From positions 7,796,543 through 7,860,542 of the forward strand of contig JAFMSR010000007.1 in assembly GCA_022818135.1 (NCBI GenBank): 64,000 nucleotides of DNA, written 5' to 3'. This stretch comes from Saxidomus purpurata (lineage: Eukaryota > Mollusca > Bivalvia > Venerida > Veneridae). Made by a program: the position numbers and the translations under genes. Positions 23,501 to 32,078 of the stretch are shown piece after piece (the stretch's first letter is position 1; each line of letters starts with the position of its first letter). A model generated the notes under the pieces. It did not search any database. It was not told where the DNA came from and saw nothing but the letters and a program-made list of their open reading frames with translations.

Positions 23501-23710
23501 GACAAACACTCAAAAATAATTACTTACACTCATAGGTAACGCATACAGTAAATATGCTAATTGATTTCAAAATTTAATAATATTGTTACCTTGTGTATTC
23601 ATTCCTTTACTTTTACCAACAGCATATTTCTTGTTTGTAGCTATTTCATGACTTTTAACAAATACATAAGCCTCTTCTACCGATTTGAAAGGCCCAGTAA
23701 TTTCTGCCAT
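7270..23710 (-). CDS. CARF/ALS2CR8-domain-like protein with two C2H2 zinc fingers, coiled coils and a Thr-Pro repeat tail (11 coding exons)
   Basis: Exons in order: 23710-23590, 22954-22764, 22127-21954, 19043-18831, 15836-15510, 12882-12690, 11922-11732, 10970-10856, 10402-10263, 9379-9218, 8502-7270. All join in phase to 3060 nt (1019 aa plus TGA). Residues about 1-233 resemble the calcium-responsive transcription factor (ALS2CR8) domain: an opening FKSVEEAYVFVKSHE, then YFDGIPFIACGSEVRVC, KKLNCRARI with KIIKFPEY, and RYILVFVHVMDTHNHED. C375/C378/H393/H398 and C436/C439/H452/H456 form two C2H2-type fingers. Coiled coil spans about 575-650. TPKTLTLTPVTSTE repeats cover about 775-965, and a short terminal helix follows. 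A nuclear DNA-binding or regulatory role is inferred from the family. The start ATG is the first in its frame after an AG acceptor, so a 5' UTR exon probably lies upstream. Confidence 0.8.
7445..8010 (-). repeat. coding minisatellite (42-bp units with 27-bp variants) in exon 11
   Basis: On the plus strand the unit reads as 'TTTTTGGTGTCTCTGTTGAT' followed by 'GTCACTGGTGTCAAAGTCAA', about twelve copies. Unit lengths are multiples of three, so the frame stays open. The opposite strand is also open but is only a shadow. Confidence 0.9.
9218..9379 (-). CDS. exon 10 of CARF-like gene (coiled coil)
   Basis: 162 nt, phase 0/0, acceptor ATTCTTTCAG, donor AAAG|GTTACT. Encodes YVISVPGSGEF then a heptad-rich helix (MKTRVRELEMKCQELEKE) continuing in exon 11. 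Confidence 0.8.
9420..9685. repeat. short dispersed repeat with GATCATGATC palindromes
   Basis: Contains 'GCCTTGCCAGGCTAAATTTC' and two copies of GATCATGATC (about 9568 and 9597) around GTGTAGT/ACTACAC-like segments, inside intron 10 of the CARF-like gene. It looks like a small palindromic repeat; family unknown. Confidence 0.35.
10263..10402 (-). CDS. exon 9 of CARF-like gene
   Basis: 140 nt, phase 1 acceptor (CTTCTGCAG) and phase 0 donor (CACAG|GTGTGT). Encodes a basic stretch SRSPFKRSY and an acidic stretch FMEEEVPGY. Confidence 0.8.
10856..10970 (-). CDS. exon 8 of CARF-like gene
   Basis: 115 nt, acceptor GTTTACAG, donor CCTT|GTGAGT. Encodes SHEIEVSTYQWETYQAAAAL and leaves one base that completes a Ser codon with exon 9. 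Confidence 0.75.
11732..11922 (-). CDS. exon 7 of CARF-like gene: second zinc finger
   Basis: 191 nt, acceptor TTTTACAG, donor GCACAG|GTTAGA. Encodes an upstream CYDLC pair, then HWHCYKC and a helix with HYQSH: Cys-x2-Cys-x12-His-x3-His, a canonical C2H2 spacing. Confidence 0.85.
12690..12882 (-). CDS. exon 6 of CARF-like gene: first zinc finger
   Basis: 193 nt, acceptor TTGTTTCAG, donor TTGGAG|GTATAC. Encodes VPCLEIDCP followed by HCPLC and QHFTNKH: Cys-x2-Cys-x14-His-x4-His, plus two extra Cys just before. One leftover base completes a Gly codon in exon 7. Confidence 0.85.
13033..14040. repeat. modular dispersed repeat, family B (five cores of 166 bp)
   Basis: Ends carry inverted GCTCGACTATT (about 13060) and AATAGTCGAGC (about 14030). 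The core motif GGTTACTGAGATATGTGC recurs at 13270, 13423, 13589, 13755 and 13921, a period of 166 bp after the first. A short GACGCCGACGCCGAC-type tract follows the cores. It lies in intron 5 of the CARF-like gene. A head fragment of the same family is at about 50227. Confidence 0.85.
14475..15531 (-). repeat. 58-bp minisatellite built from an exon/intron junction (18 units)
   Basis: Eighteen tandem units of 58 bp. Read on the minus strand each has ACATCTACAG followed (in 15 of 18) by GTAATAGTCCTCAG, that is, a copy of the exon 5 splice donor and the first intron bases. The rightmost unit is the genuine donor at 15510/15509. Units 2, 8 and 14 carry AACTG in place of ACCTG, which removes the GT. 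Confidence 0.9.
15510..15836 (-). CDS. exon 5 of CARF-like gene
   Basis: 327 nt, phase 0/0. Encodes VPIPVVLPKGVTLLKKWATL, then PALLARPRASQ, LLSLYYEITGELP and a hydrophobic helix LRLLVHLCIVFANAA. No named domain recognised. The exon ends inside the 58-bp repeat unit. Confidence 0.8.
16683..17792 (-). repeat. modular dispersed repeat, family A, full-length copy
   Basis: Read on the minus strand it starts with the hairpin head TAGCTCACCTGGCACAAAGT, then a CCGTCCATCCGTCC tract and core units. The core motif (plus strand CTAGACAATG) is at 16745, 16838, 17001, 17168, 17334 and 17501, with a period of 166-167 for the last four. It ends with GGGCCATCTTGGCCCTCTTG. It lies in intron 4 of the CARF-like gene. 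Confidence 0.9.
17800..18790. other. intronic sequence, nothing recognised
   Basis: AT-rich intron 4 sequence with two short TATATA tracts; short open frames here show no recognisable protein. Confidence 0.5.
18831..19043 (-). CDS. exon 4 of CARF-like gene (end of CARF-like domain)
   Basis: 213 nt, phase 0/0, acceptor TTTATTCAG, donor CCAAAG|GTAAGA. Encodes WFRCKMAKQLKENF, RYILVFVHVMDTHNHED and VVDKGCTRIPK. The 'RY-hydrophobic-HNHE' part resembles the end of ALS2CR8 domains. Confidence 0.85.
19050..20990. other. intron 3 unique part, nothing recognised
   Basis: AT-rich; no exon with consistent phase is needed here because exons 3 and 4 join in frame. Confidence 0.5.
20997..21889. repeat. 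15/16-bp minisatellite (GTCTGGCAGTGTGTA)
   Basis: About 890 bp of GTCTGGCAGTGTGTA with an optional extra A and CAGT/CACT/CAAT variants. All minus-strand frames stay open through it, giving spurious 'LPDLHTARLTHCQTY' proteins. It ends about 65 bases from the exon 3 donor of the CARF-like gene. Confidence 0.95.
21954..22127 (-). CDS. exon 3 of CARF-like gene (CARF-like domain, basic part)
   Basis: 174 nt, phase 0/0, acceptor TTTATAG|GAAGGT, donor TACGCT|GTAAGA. Encodes an acidic start, then KQKQRRNRSSKKLNCRARI and KIIKFPEYA. The KK-x-NC-x-A-x-I ... FPEY pattern is typical of ALS2CR8-family proteins. Confidence 0.85.
22764..22954 (-). CDS. exon 2 of CARF-like gene (CARF-like domain core)
   Basis: 191 nt, acceptor ACTGTTACAG, donor GCTGAG|GTTATT. 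Encodes WEYSYGGDVNSGSEGYFDGI then PFIACGSEVRVCVFG and a basic RRKSRAK segment. FDGxPF..CG....C is the strongest family resemblance in the gene. Confidence 0.85.
23435..23475. repeat. (TAA)n microsatellite
   Basis: Run of TAATAATAATAA interrupted once by TGA, in intron 1 of the CARF-like gene. Confidence 0.9.
23590..23710 (-). CDS. exon 1 (first coding) of CARF-like gene
   Basis: ATG at 23710, 14 bases after a TTTTCACAG acceptor, so a 5' UTR exon likely precedes. Encodes MAEITGPFKSVEEAYVFVKS and ends GMNTQ; donor CACAAG|GTAACA. One leftover G makes GAT with exon 2. Confidence 0.8.
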
Positions 23711-24227
23711 TTTACCAAAAAAATCTGTGAAAATAAAACATAAATGTGAGATACCAGTACAATGGAACATACAAGTATTGGACAGAATATATATGGAAAT
23801 ACAATATTATTTTTAAATTTACAACTGAAAAGTTGCAAAAGAAGAAGAATGTTAAGCTTGCCGACTGTATCATGCGTATGTTTACAGTTATGAATTGAAG
23901 GGTAGTCATGTAGGGGACATACTGTATCATGGGACAGGTGAACAACTATTCCCAGTTAATTTTCAAAATATTTTGATGCATCAAGAAAAGCTTTGACCCT
24001 GACAACATCTCATGTGCCCATTTTTTACCTTTAATTGCAAAGTGCGACCTTGACCTTTGAGCAGACGAATAGTAAAATTGCTTCTTTGTTGACCAGTTTA
24101 ATGCATACATTGATAGTCAACAAACACTTGTTAAAAATGTCGGTTATAAAAGCTCTAATGAGCTTATGTTTTCATGTTATTAGATCTTGCCGACTTAGGA
24201 TAAATCTAATCTTATGATCTTATCTTA

Positions 24228-24699
24228 GGCCAAAAAAACCAAAACTTGTTTCTGCTAACAGAATAGGGTAGGTAGGTTTTTAAGCTGGTTGCAGATATTT
24301 AGGAAATTGTCTGTTCAGTGTTTTTTTTTCAGCCTGAGGAGAAAGGCGGCGGGCCTTTCGGGAGGGAGGGGAATTTTTAGTCATTTTGCCAGAAAAGGGG
24401 AATTTTTTAGAAAGTGTACAAAAATATAATGTTTAACACTGTAATAAATGTTATAAGACTATGGAAAAGGTTTAGTGTAGTCATACCTCAAAGCCATCGT
24501 TCTTAATACTCCGAGTTAAAGAGCGAAATGGCCCATAGAAACGAAATGGACAAATCAGAACTAAAATTAGTCAATTTTCAAAAAAAATAATTTTTTTTTT
24601 GTTTTAATTTTTTTTTTTGCCAATAAAAAGTCTTAGGGTCGGCGGCAAAAAATAGGGTCGGTTGGGTTAGCAGAAACAAGCTTTTTTTTTCTTTTGGCC
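24228..24699. mobile_element. MITE with GGCCAAAA inverted ends and TTA flanks (Harbinger-like)
   Basis: Left GGCCAAAAAAACCAAAAC followed by TTGTTTCTGCTAAC; right GTTAGCAGAAACAAG and CTTTTGGCC. TTA flanks both ends (24225-24227 and 24700-24702), fitting a 3-bp PIF/Harbinger target duplication. 472 bp, no transposase frame. Confidence 0.75.
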
Positions 24700-25049
24700 T
24701 TATGCAGTTGAGCCACTAAATGGACTTGTAATTGATCAGCATTAAACAATCACTTATTGAAAATTAACAAATTTTGTACAAACTGTTTTGTGAAATGTCA
24801 AAACATATAACTGAGACCCTGAGCTGCTGCAGGCTAATTAGTAAAACTACTTGTCAGGACCGTGGGCTTAAAATGTTCCTGGAGTTAAGGAATTTATAAA
24901 TTTAAAGATGCTCAAGTTATTGATCCATGCTGTTGCTCCAGTTATCCATGGGGATACATAGTTTGTGTTACATGTTTAACCCTTTTTGACAATAAATAAA
25001 CATTGTAAAAATCAACAGATTAAAGGTAGGGCTATATGCATAAGAAATA

Positions 25050-25975
25050 TGGCCATGACCAACGAGAAATCTTGAGCATGTTGAGTTAACAAAGTGAAGT
25101 AATTCCAGGGGAGAAAAGTCTCAAGTCCCCAGCTGCGATCGAGCCCTGACATGCATGACCGCCAGTATGGGAAGTGGACACCACAACCATGTCTCTAAAG
25201 GGTTAACCTAACAGCAAAGCTGTTGGAAGTGACCTGTGATCACGACACTCCTCCCCTCTTTATTAATTGGAGCCAAGCATAAACTTGCACATTCCCTGAA
25301 ATTTCTAGCACATTACAGCTCCCTTTTGGCTTCTACCTGCTCACCGAATTATCCTCGTCGCCAATGAAGTAGTTCCAGTGGAGAAAAGTCTCAAGTTCCC
25401 AGCTGGGATCAAACCCTGACCGCCAGCATGGGAAGCGGACACCACAACCACGTCGCTAAGGGGGTAAACCACTACAGAAGTTTTATTTTATGATTTACTG
25501 TAGGCATAATTAAATGTTGAAGCCAGCGAGATAGTTTTTGGAAGTGCACTTTCTTTTGAGATTTGACAGCTATGTAGTGGTTATAGGTCACTTCCAACAG
25601 CCATGCTGTTGGGTTAACCCTTTAGAGACGTCCGCTTCCCATGCTGGAGTCAGGGTTCGATCCCAGCTGGGGACATAAGACTTTTCTAGTCTGGAATTAC
25701 TTCACTGGCTACGAGGATAATTCGGTGAGCGGGTAGAAGCCACCGGGGAGTGGTAATGAGCTAGAAATTGCAAGGAATGTGTTGACAGTCACTGTAGTTG
25801 ATGCTCGGCTCCTAAGTGATAAAGAGGGGAGGAGTGTAGTGGTTATAGGTCACTTCTAACAGCCTTGCTGTTGGGATAACCCTTTAGCGACGTGGTTGTG
25901 GTGTCCGCTTCTCATGTTGGCGGTCGAGGTTCGATCCTAGCTTGGGACATAAGACTTTTCTCCGCTGGAATTATT
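25050..25975. mobile_element. cluster of four tRNA-derived SINE copies in two orientations
   Basis: The unit holds CTTTAGCGACGTGGTTGTGG (A-box-like TAGCGACGTGG) and GAGGTTCGATCC (B box GGTTCGA). It is preceded by AACAGCCTTGCTGTTGGG and followed by GACATAAGACTTTTCT. Minus-strand copies are at about 25100-25260 and 25375-25470; plus-strand copies at about 25575-25760 and 25840-25975. Confidence 0.75.
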
Positions 25976-26719
25976 TCAGCTATAAAATATCATTATCAAG
26001 ACGTCAAAAACAGGTCAAATCTAAGAGACGAATGACTAAGGCTAGCATCCTGGTAGCCCATAGCCTTTGACACTGGGATTCCTATTTCTCATTGTAAAAA
26101 TTGTCAACTGACACAAAAAAGACCAATATTTAATTATGGAAGCCAGAACTAAGGATCAAATCAAATGGAACAAATTTATTTGTGTTGGAAACTGATGGCC
26201 AAACAAAGCATAAAGTACAATAGTTATCTTTGTTTAAATTTCAACTTGGTAATTCAGTGTACAACAAATATTACCTTTTGCTTAATGTAAGTTGTGATAA
26301 TCAGATAAAGACGACATTGGTCTATCCGACTACTGCTTAGTTATTTGACGCAGTGACGTCCCTTAGGGAGGGTCGACACTAATATGTGAACGAATTATGT
26401 CAAACTGAAAGCGAGCTATCTGCACCGAGGGGCAAATAATTTCCATTTAACACTTGAATAACATAAATGAACATAAGCTTTGTATAGCTTTTGAGAGACC
26501 TAACAACTAACTGTAAATAATAGTTAATACCATTATCACATTCTATCAATAGAAAATTAAATCTAAGTAAATGGTATATTATGTTATCATATCTCATTAG
26601 TATTAATTAATGCTAAATTAAGTTAAATAATCAATTATAAATGATTAAGTAAAAAAACCGTGAATACACATAATGCCATATGATAAACAACTTCACATAA
26701 TCTCCACCAATGGTCTAAA

Positions 26720-28175
26720 ACTGTCATAAAACGTATAGTATAACTAGATGGGTGTTCAGTAGAGCACTTGTGTCGCCCTCTTACACTTTGTCAGATTAAC
26801 CAATTATTTCGTGACAAAATCTAAGTCCAAAGGGGCATTACTCTGTCAAATATGACCTTGACCTACACAATTTGGCGGCATCACGACATTTTTAGCTCAC
26901 CTGGCACAACGTGCCAGAGTGAGCTATTATATAGGATCGCATTCCGTCCGGCGTCCGTCGTACGTCGTACGTCTGTCCGTCCGTCCGTCCGTCCGTCTGT
27001 CCGTCCGTCCACCATTTCCTTCAAACGACATCTCCTCTGAAACCACTGGGCCAATGTTGATGAGACTTTGCAGGGATGTTCCTTGCATGAAGCTCTATCA
27101 AAGTTGTTCAAAGAATTCCATTCCATGCAGAACTCTGGTTGCTATGGCAACAAATAGGAAAAACTTTAAAAATCTTCTTCTCTGAAACCACAAGGCCTAG
27201 AGCTTAGATATTTGGCATGTAGCATTGTCTAGTGGACCTCTACCAAGATTGTTCAAATTATGACCCCCGGGTCAAAATTGACCCCGCGCGGGTGAGCACT
27301 TATAGTTTTTGCATAGGCATATATAGGAAAAACTTGAAAAATCTTCTTCTCTGAAACCAAAAGGCCTAGAGCTAAGATATTTAGCACGTAGCATTGGCTA
27401 GTGGACCTCTACCAAGATTGTTCAAATTATGAGCCCTGGATCAAAATTGACCCCGCACAGGGAGTCACTTAGTTTTACATAGGCTTATATAGGAAAAACT
27501 TTAAAAATCTTCTTCTTTGAAACCACAAGGCCTAGAGCTTAGATATTTGGTATGTATTATTATCTAGTGGACCTCTACCAAGATTGTTCAAATTATGACC
27601 CCGGGGTCAAAATTGACTTTGTAGGGGGAGTCACTTAGTTTTACATAGGCTTATATAGGAAAAACTTTAAAAATCTTCTTCTCTGAAACCACAAGGCCTA
27701 GAGCTTAGATATTTGGCATGTAGCATTGGCTAGTGGACCTCTACCAAGATTGTTCAAATTATGACCCCCGGGTCAAAATTGACCCCGCACGGGGGTCACT
27801 TAGTTTTACATAGGCTTTTATAGGGAAAACTTAAAGAAATCTTCTTCCCTTGTATTATAGCCAATGGTAGTCAGGTGAGCGATATAGGGCCATCATGGCC
27901 CTCTTGTTGTCATAAGCAATACAATTTGAAAAGTTAATGAAGAAACCTTAAAAGATAGCAATTAAAGTTATAGCCAACGTTAAGTTTTTATGACCATAAC
28001 TAAGTACAAAAAGTGGCATAACTCTGTCAAATATGACATTGACCTACACAATTTGGAGGCATGACGACCCCTTGTCATAAGCAATACAATTTGAAAGTTT
28101 AATGAAGAAATCTGTTATAGCCAACAGTATCTTTTTTGTGACGGACGGACCGACGGGCAAAACCATCCCTATGTA
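26720..28175 (+). repeat. host repeat split by a family A insertion
   Basis: Left part (about 26740-26888) and right part (27909-28175) both carry 'TCTGTCAAATATGACCTTGA' and CCTACACAATTTGG units. The right part ends with a GACGGACGGACC tract and ATCCCTATGTATCGCCTTTT. The intact right unit reads GACCCCTTGTCATAAGC across the position where the left part is interrupted. Confidence 0.75.
26890..27908 (+). repeat. modular dispersed repeat, family A, full-length copy
   Basis: Head hairpin AGCTCACCTGGCACAACGTG, a (CCGT)n tract at 26970-27010, and cores with TCTGAAACCACAAGGCC at 27181, 27350, 27516 and 27683 (167-bp period). It ends GGGCCATCATGGCCCTCTTG. No coding capacity. Confidence 0.9.
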
Positions 28176-28499
28176 TCGCCTTTTCTCCGACCTGACAACT
28201 GAAAAGCAAAAGAACTCACAGACAAAAGTTCGACCGATAAGTAATTACTAAAAATATTTATCATTCGAAATTAATTTTTGAGGAAATTGATCACTAACTT
28301 TCACAAAAATACATAGTATTTCAATACAGTAACTATACAGGTAGAGAAAGCTGCCTATAAAAGACATATTAAATTAACAAAAGAAGACTTAATGCAACGC
28401 AAGGGGAACAACGTACATAACTGGGAAAAAATGCTGCAAATGAAGCAAACTAAAGAGAACACAAAAATAAAGCACATAAATCTGCAATAAGCAGTTAGC

Positions 28500-29945
28500 A
28501 GAAAAAGAAATTGTTTTCATCCCTGAAGTGTTGGGGGCAGGGAGTTCCAGAGTCTTGCAGCCCATGAGTGGAAGGAGTTGAGCCCATAGCTTGCTTTTAT
28601 TTGTTTGAATTTTGTTTGATATGAATCAAATCTTATAGGTAAATTGAGACTTTTTATGGATATTTTTAAAGGTTTCTAAAGCCATTGTTCTTATACTTGT
28701 ACTTATTTTAAGAGAAGGTAATTTGGATTTTGAAAGTAAAGCATTGTTGTCTGATGTATGTTTATTGTTAACAAAGCACTGTGCTCTCTCTGTATGTTCT
28801 ATATTTTAGTTTAAACATTATTTATTCATATATAAACGCATTTACAAATACAATATATAATAACAATATTCAGGATTGAGCAATAAGCTAAACGCTTGTA
28901 TAGAAGCTCTTTCCTGATTTTATATTTTCTTAGTGTTTATTTCACACAAAAAGAATGCCATTCTCATCGACAAAAATTAAAGTTGGATAAAATGAATGAA
29001 GAGTAAATTTTAATGTTGAGTTTACCAAATTAAGTTGAATGGTGACATATTCTTTTAAAAAATTAACTGTCTAGAGGCCTTTATTACATATATTAGATTT
29101 TGAGAGTTAAAGTTAAGCTTAACGTCAATAATTACTCCAAGTAGTTTTACTTCATCATCACATTCAATTACGATATTGTCTAACTTGAATTAGCATATCA
29201 TATGTTTTCTTTATGTATCTTTTTACCGATTGAGATACCTTGCTATTTTTTGGATCGGCCTTCATTTTGTTTATGTCGAACAAGTGAATAAGGTTGAAAC
29301 TGTCTTTCTCTAAGTTTGAACTAACTACATCTAAATCATAGCCTGAACATGAAACAGTGTTATCTTAAGCGTAGTTGAAAAGGTCACATTTGATTACGAT
29401 ATGGAATATATCATTTATAAAAATGTTGATCAAAACTGGACCAAGAACAGAGCCTTGGGATAAACATTTGAAAAATCTTTGAAACTACTTTTAAAAGATC
29501 CAATTTTAACACAATGATTCCTGTCATTGGTAACTACGAAGAAAATTTAAAGCGTTTTCAGATATTCCATATGTATATGTTTTAAAAGAAGCAGATAATG
29601 CGGAAGGCAAGTACAAGCTTTAGAAAGATCCATTAAAAATTTAAAATAGCTGCAACGTATTTGTTATCATTAATAGTTTGTTTCCACTCTTAGTTTACTT
29701 TTAGAGGGGTTGTTTGGCACCCAAAGACTGATCTGAAATCTAACAAATAGATATAGAAATGTTGGTTGAAAATTCAACAAATTGTGCATTTATGGCACTT
29801 TCAAAGATTTTAAAAATGATAGGAAGGATGATTTTTTGGTCTGTAATTGCTTTTATCCAAAGTACTATTTCTGTGTAATGACGTAGCTTCTGCCTTTCTT
29901 TAATTATTTGGAAAGATTGATTCACTATCGAAGGTTTTGCCAATT
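28500..29945 (-). pseudogene. degenerate Jockey/CR1-like LINE reverse transcriptase
   Basis: Read 5' to 3' on the minus strand with frameshifts. LPIIFKIFESAINAQFVEF is near 29820, and GSVLGPVLINIFINDIF with LFNYA at about 29380-29460 is the reverse transcriptase block. DEVKLLGVIIDVKLNF is at about 29110-29160, and HSWAARLWNSLPPTLQG at 28510-28580. The order matches a non-LTR retrotransposon ORF2 C-terminal half. An AT-rich insertion lies near 28800-28960. Many stops; inactive. Confidence 0.85.
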
Positions 29946-29957
29946 ATACCAGCTTAG

Positions 29958-30180
29958 ATGAGAACCCGTCATTACCAATTCAATTCAATTAATATATTTG
30001 GCAAATTCAGCACAAAAATGCTTTTGGCCAATACAATATATAATGACAAATATGGGAAGGACAATACATACAAAATATACACACATACACACACTCGTTC
30101 ACATATACATAGACATCTTCACTGCCTCCACATAGTACACATAGTATAGAAAGTATTATATCAATGTACATCTATTTGTT
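29958..30180. repeat. LINE 3'-tail-like AT/CA-rich segment
   Basis: ATACAATATATAATGACAAA and a (CACA)n tract directly adjoin the LINE fragments. It probably belongs to the 3' end of one of them. Confidence 0.4.
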
Positions 30181-30189
30181 CTAAATATT

Positions 30190-31330
30190 CACTGCGTAAT
30201 TTTAATGCATCTCTTAGATATTTTGCAGTTTTAAGCAACCTTCCTTACTATTTGATTATATTAGCAAGCATATATATATTCGGCCATGATAGGTTACCAA
30301 AATATTTCTTCCGTACATTTGTGTAAGCCTGACAACACAGAAAAGAATGATACTCCGATTCTACCTGACTGCATGTACACAATTTACAGATCCGATCAGG
30401 TCTAGCAGGTCCGCCGTATTCAATGATGAGAAATTAATCTAAAACAACTGAATTGTTTTCGCAAAACATCACTCGAAATAACATCAATATATTTTTCGAA
30501 ACAAAATTCTGTTTTAAATTTTCTATAATAATCTAATTTAGGTGAAGCTTGCAAAGAGGTATACCAAACTTGTATATATTGGTCTTTAACCCGTTGTTTT
30601 AGCAGAGGTAAATAATCAACATTAACATCAAAATTATTCCAAATACCACTGTAGCCAAGGTTATCTAATAGACGCTTTACCCTATAAGCCAAACAGTTTT
30701 CATTATTGCTATATTGCATTGTTCAATGAATATTCTATACGTAGGGGATTTTCAACCAAGCATTATTTTCGACCAATTTTTCAATGTTCTTTCTTCACAA
30801 ATAAGTGATAATGGATATATACCAAGCTCGCCGTATACTGCTATATTAGGCTTCTGTTGACGTACACCAAGTACAGTTTTACAGCATTTGATGTGTAATT
30901 TATTAATATCTTTATAATCGTAAATGCCCCATACTTCAGAACAGTATAAAAGGATAGGAACAACCATCGAATCAAAAATTGATAATTTAGTTTTTACGTC
31001 CATTTGTACACGAGCAAATAATGATAGAATACAGTTATAAGCCTTTAAGGCTTGTTCAGATGAAACTTTGACAGCATTTTTCGTTGTACCTGTGTAAGTA
31101 AAATCAATCCCTATATATTTGAAATGATCAATAACTTCCACTCTTTTGCCATTGACAAACCAGTTGTTGTTATTGTTGCTTTTTCTTTTTTCAAAAATAT
31201 ATATTTTAGGTTTTTGAACATTTTAATCCCCATTTTGTGGAATAGTCGGAAATCATTTAAGTTTAAGTAAAGTCTGACTGAGCTTGTAAACTATTTGGGT
31301 CAGTTGTAAATAAGGTAATGTCATTCATGG
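30190..31330 (-). pseudogene. LINE reverse transcriptase C-terminal fragment
   Basis: Open segments join with frameshifts. VIDHFKYIGIDFTYTG and VVPILLYCSEVWGIYD (31141-30752) belong to the region after the catalytic fingers in non-LTR reverse transcriptases. Then follows a segment ending near 30420, and a terminal Cys-rich knuckle RICKLCTCSQVESEYHSFL at about 30320-30400. The upstream part (31330-31150) retains DPNSLQAQSDFT and KWGLK remnants. Truncated and decayed. Confidence 0.8.
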
Positions 31331-32040
31331 GTTTCCTTCTAATGCTTGTTACTAGGTGTCTCTGTTTTCGTTAATTTTCAAAATGTATATTGTATTTATT
31401 TAGTAACATCCTTTTTTCATGATAAGCTTATTTTAAAAATTAGTTTACAAAGGGTAATTGTTTGTGCAAAACTTTCTTCTACTTAAATTGAGAATGATTA
31501 TGGTCTGGATCAATGAGGCACTTGGAAGTTGTCAGAAACGTATGCCCAGTAAAATACAAACTATTTACTCACCGAGCGCTGTGGCAAGTGACAGGTAAAA
31601 GAAATGTACAGCTTTTCAGGCCTGTCGTCGGCATTGTGTGGTGCGGCCACAGTATATATAGGATGGGACGTTCTAGCGGGGAGGGGGGGCAGGGGGAGGG
31701 TGCATACTCCTCTTGAAATTTTTTATTTGAGGATGTGCGTGTAGGATTGTTTAATGGTATATTTGAGACTAAAATGGCTTTATTTTAGAGCAATAATTTC
31801 ATGCATATTCTAGTTGGAAATCTATATAAAAGCGATTTTCGTTTTAGCTTTTAATGAAAGTATCAAATCAGTAGAAAATGTAACAACAATATATACATGT
31901 ACATCATTATATATACATGTAAACAGCATTACATAAGAATTGATCATGGATAAATATTTCACAGTTCATTCAAATGAGCCAAACACACAACGAAGACGTT
32001 CCCTGGAAACATTAAACTCATTTTCTACCTGTTTTAAGTC
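31331..32040. other. intergenic, nothing recognised
   Basis: Contains a short G-rich tract (31675-31700). No gene or clear repeat. Confidence 0.5.
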
Positions 32041-32078
32041 AAGAACATCAGTTCTGTTCTTATAAATGTGAAGCAACA

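Noticed and set aside
31665..31705. G-rich tract as a possible G-quadruplex
   Set aside because: Run lengths would allow it, but there is no gene or promoter nearby to give it meaning.
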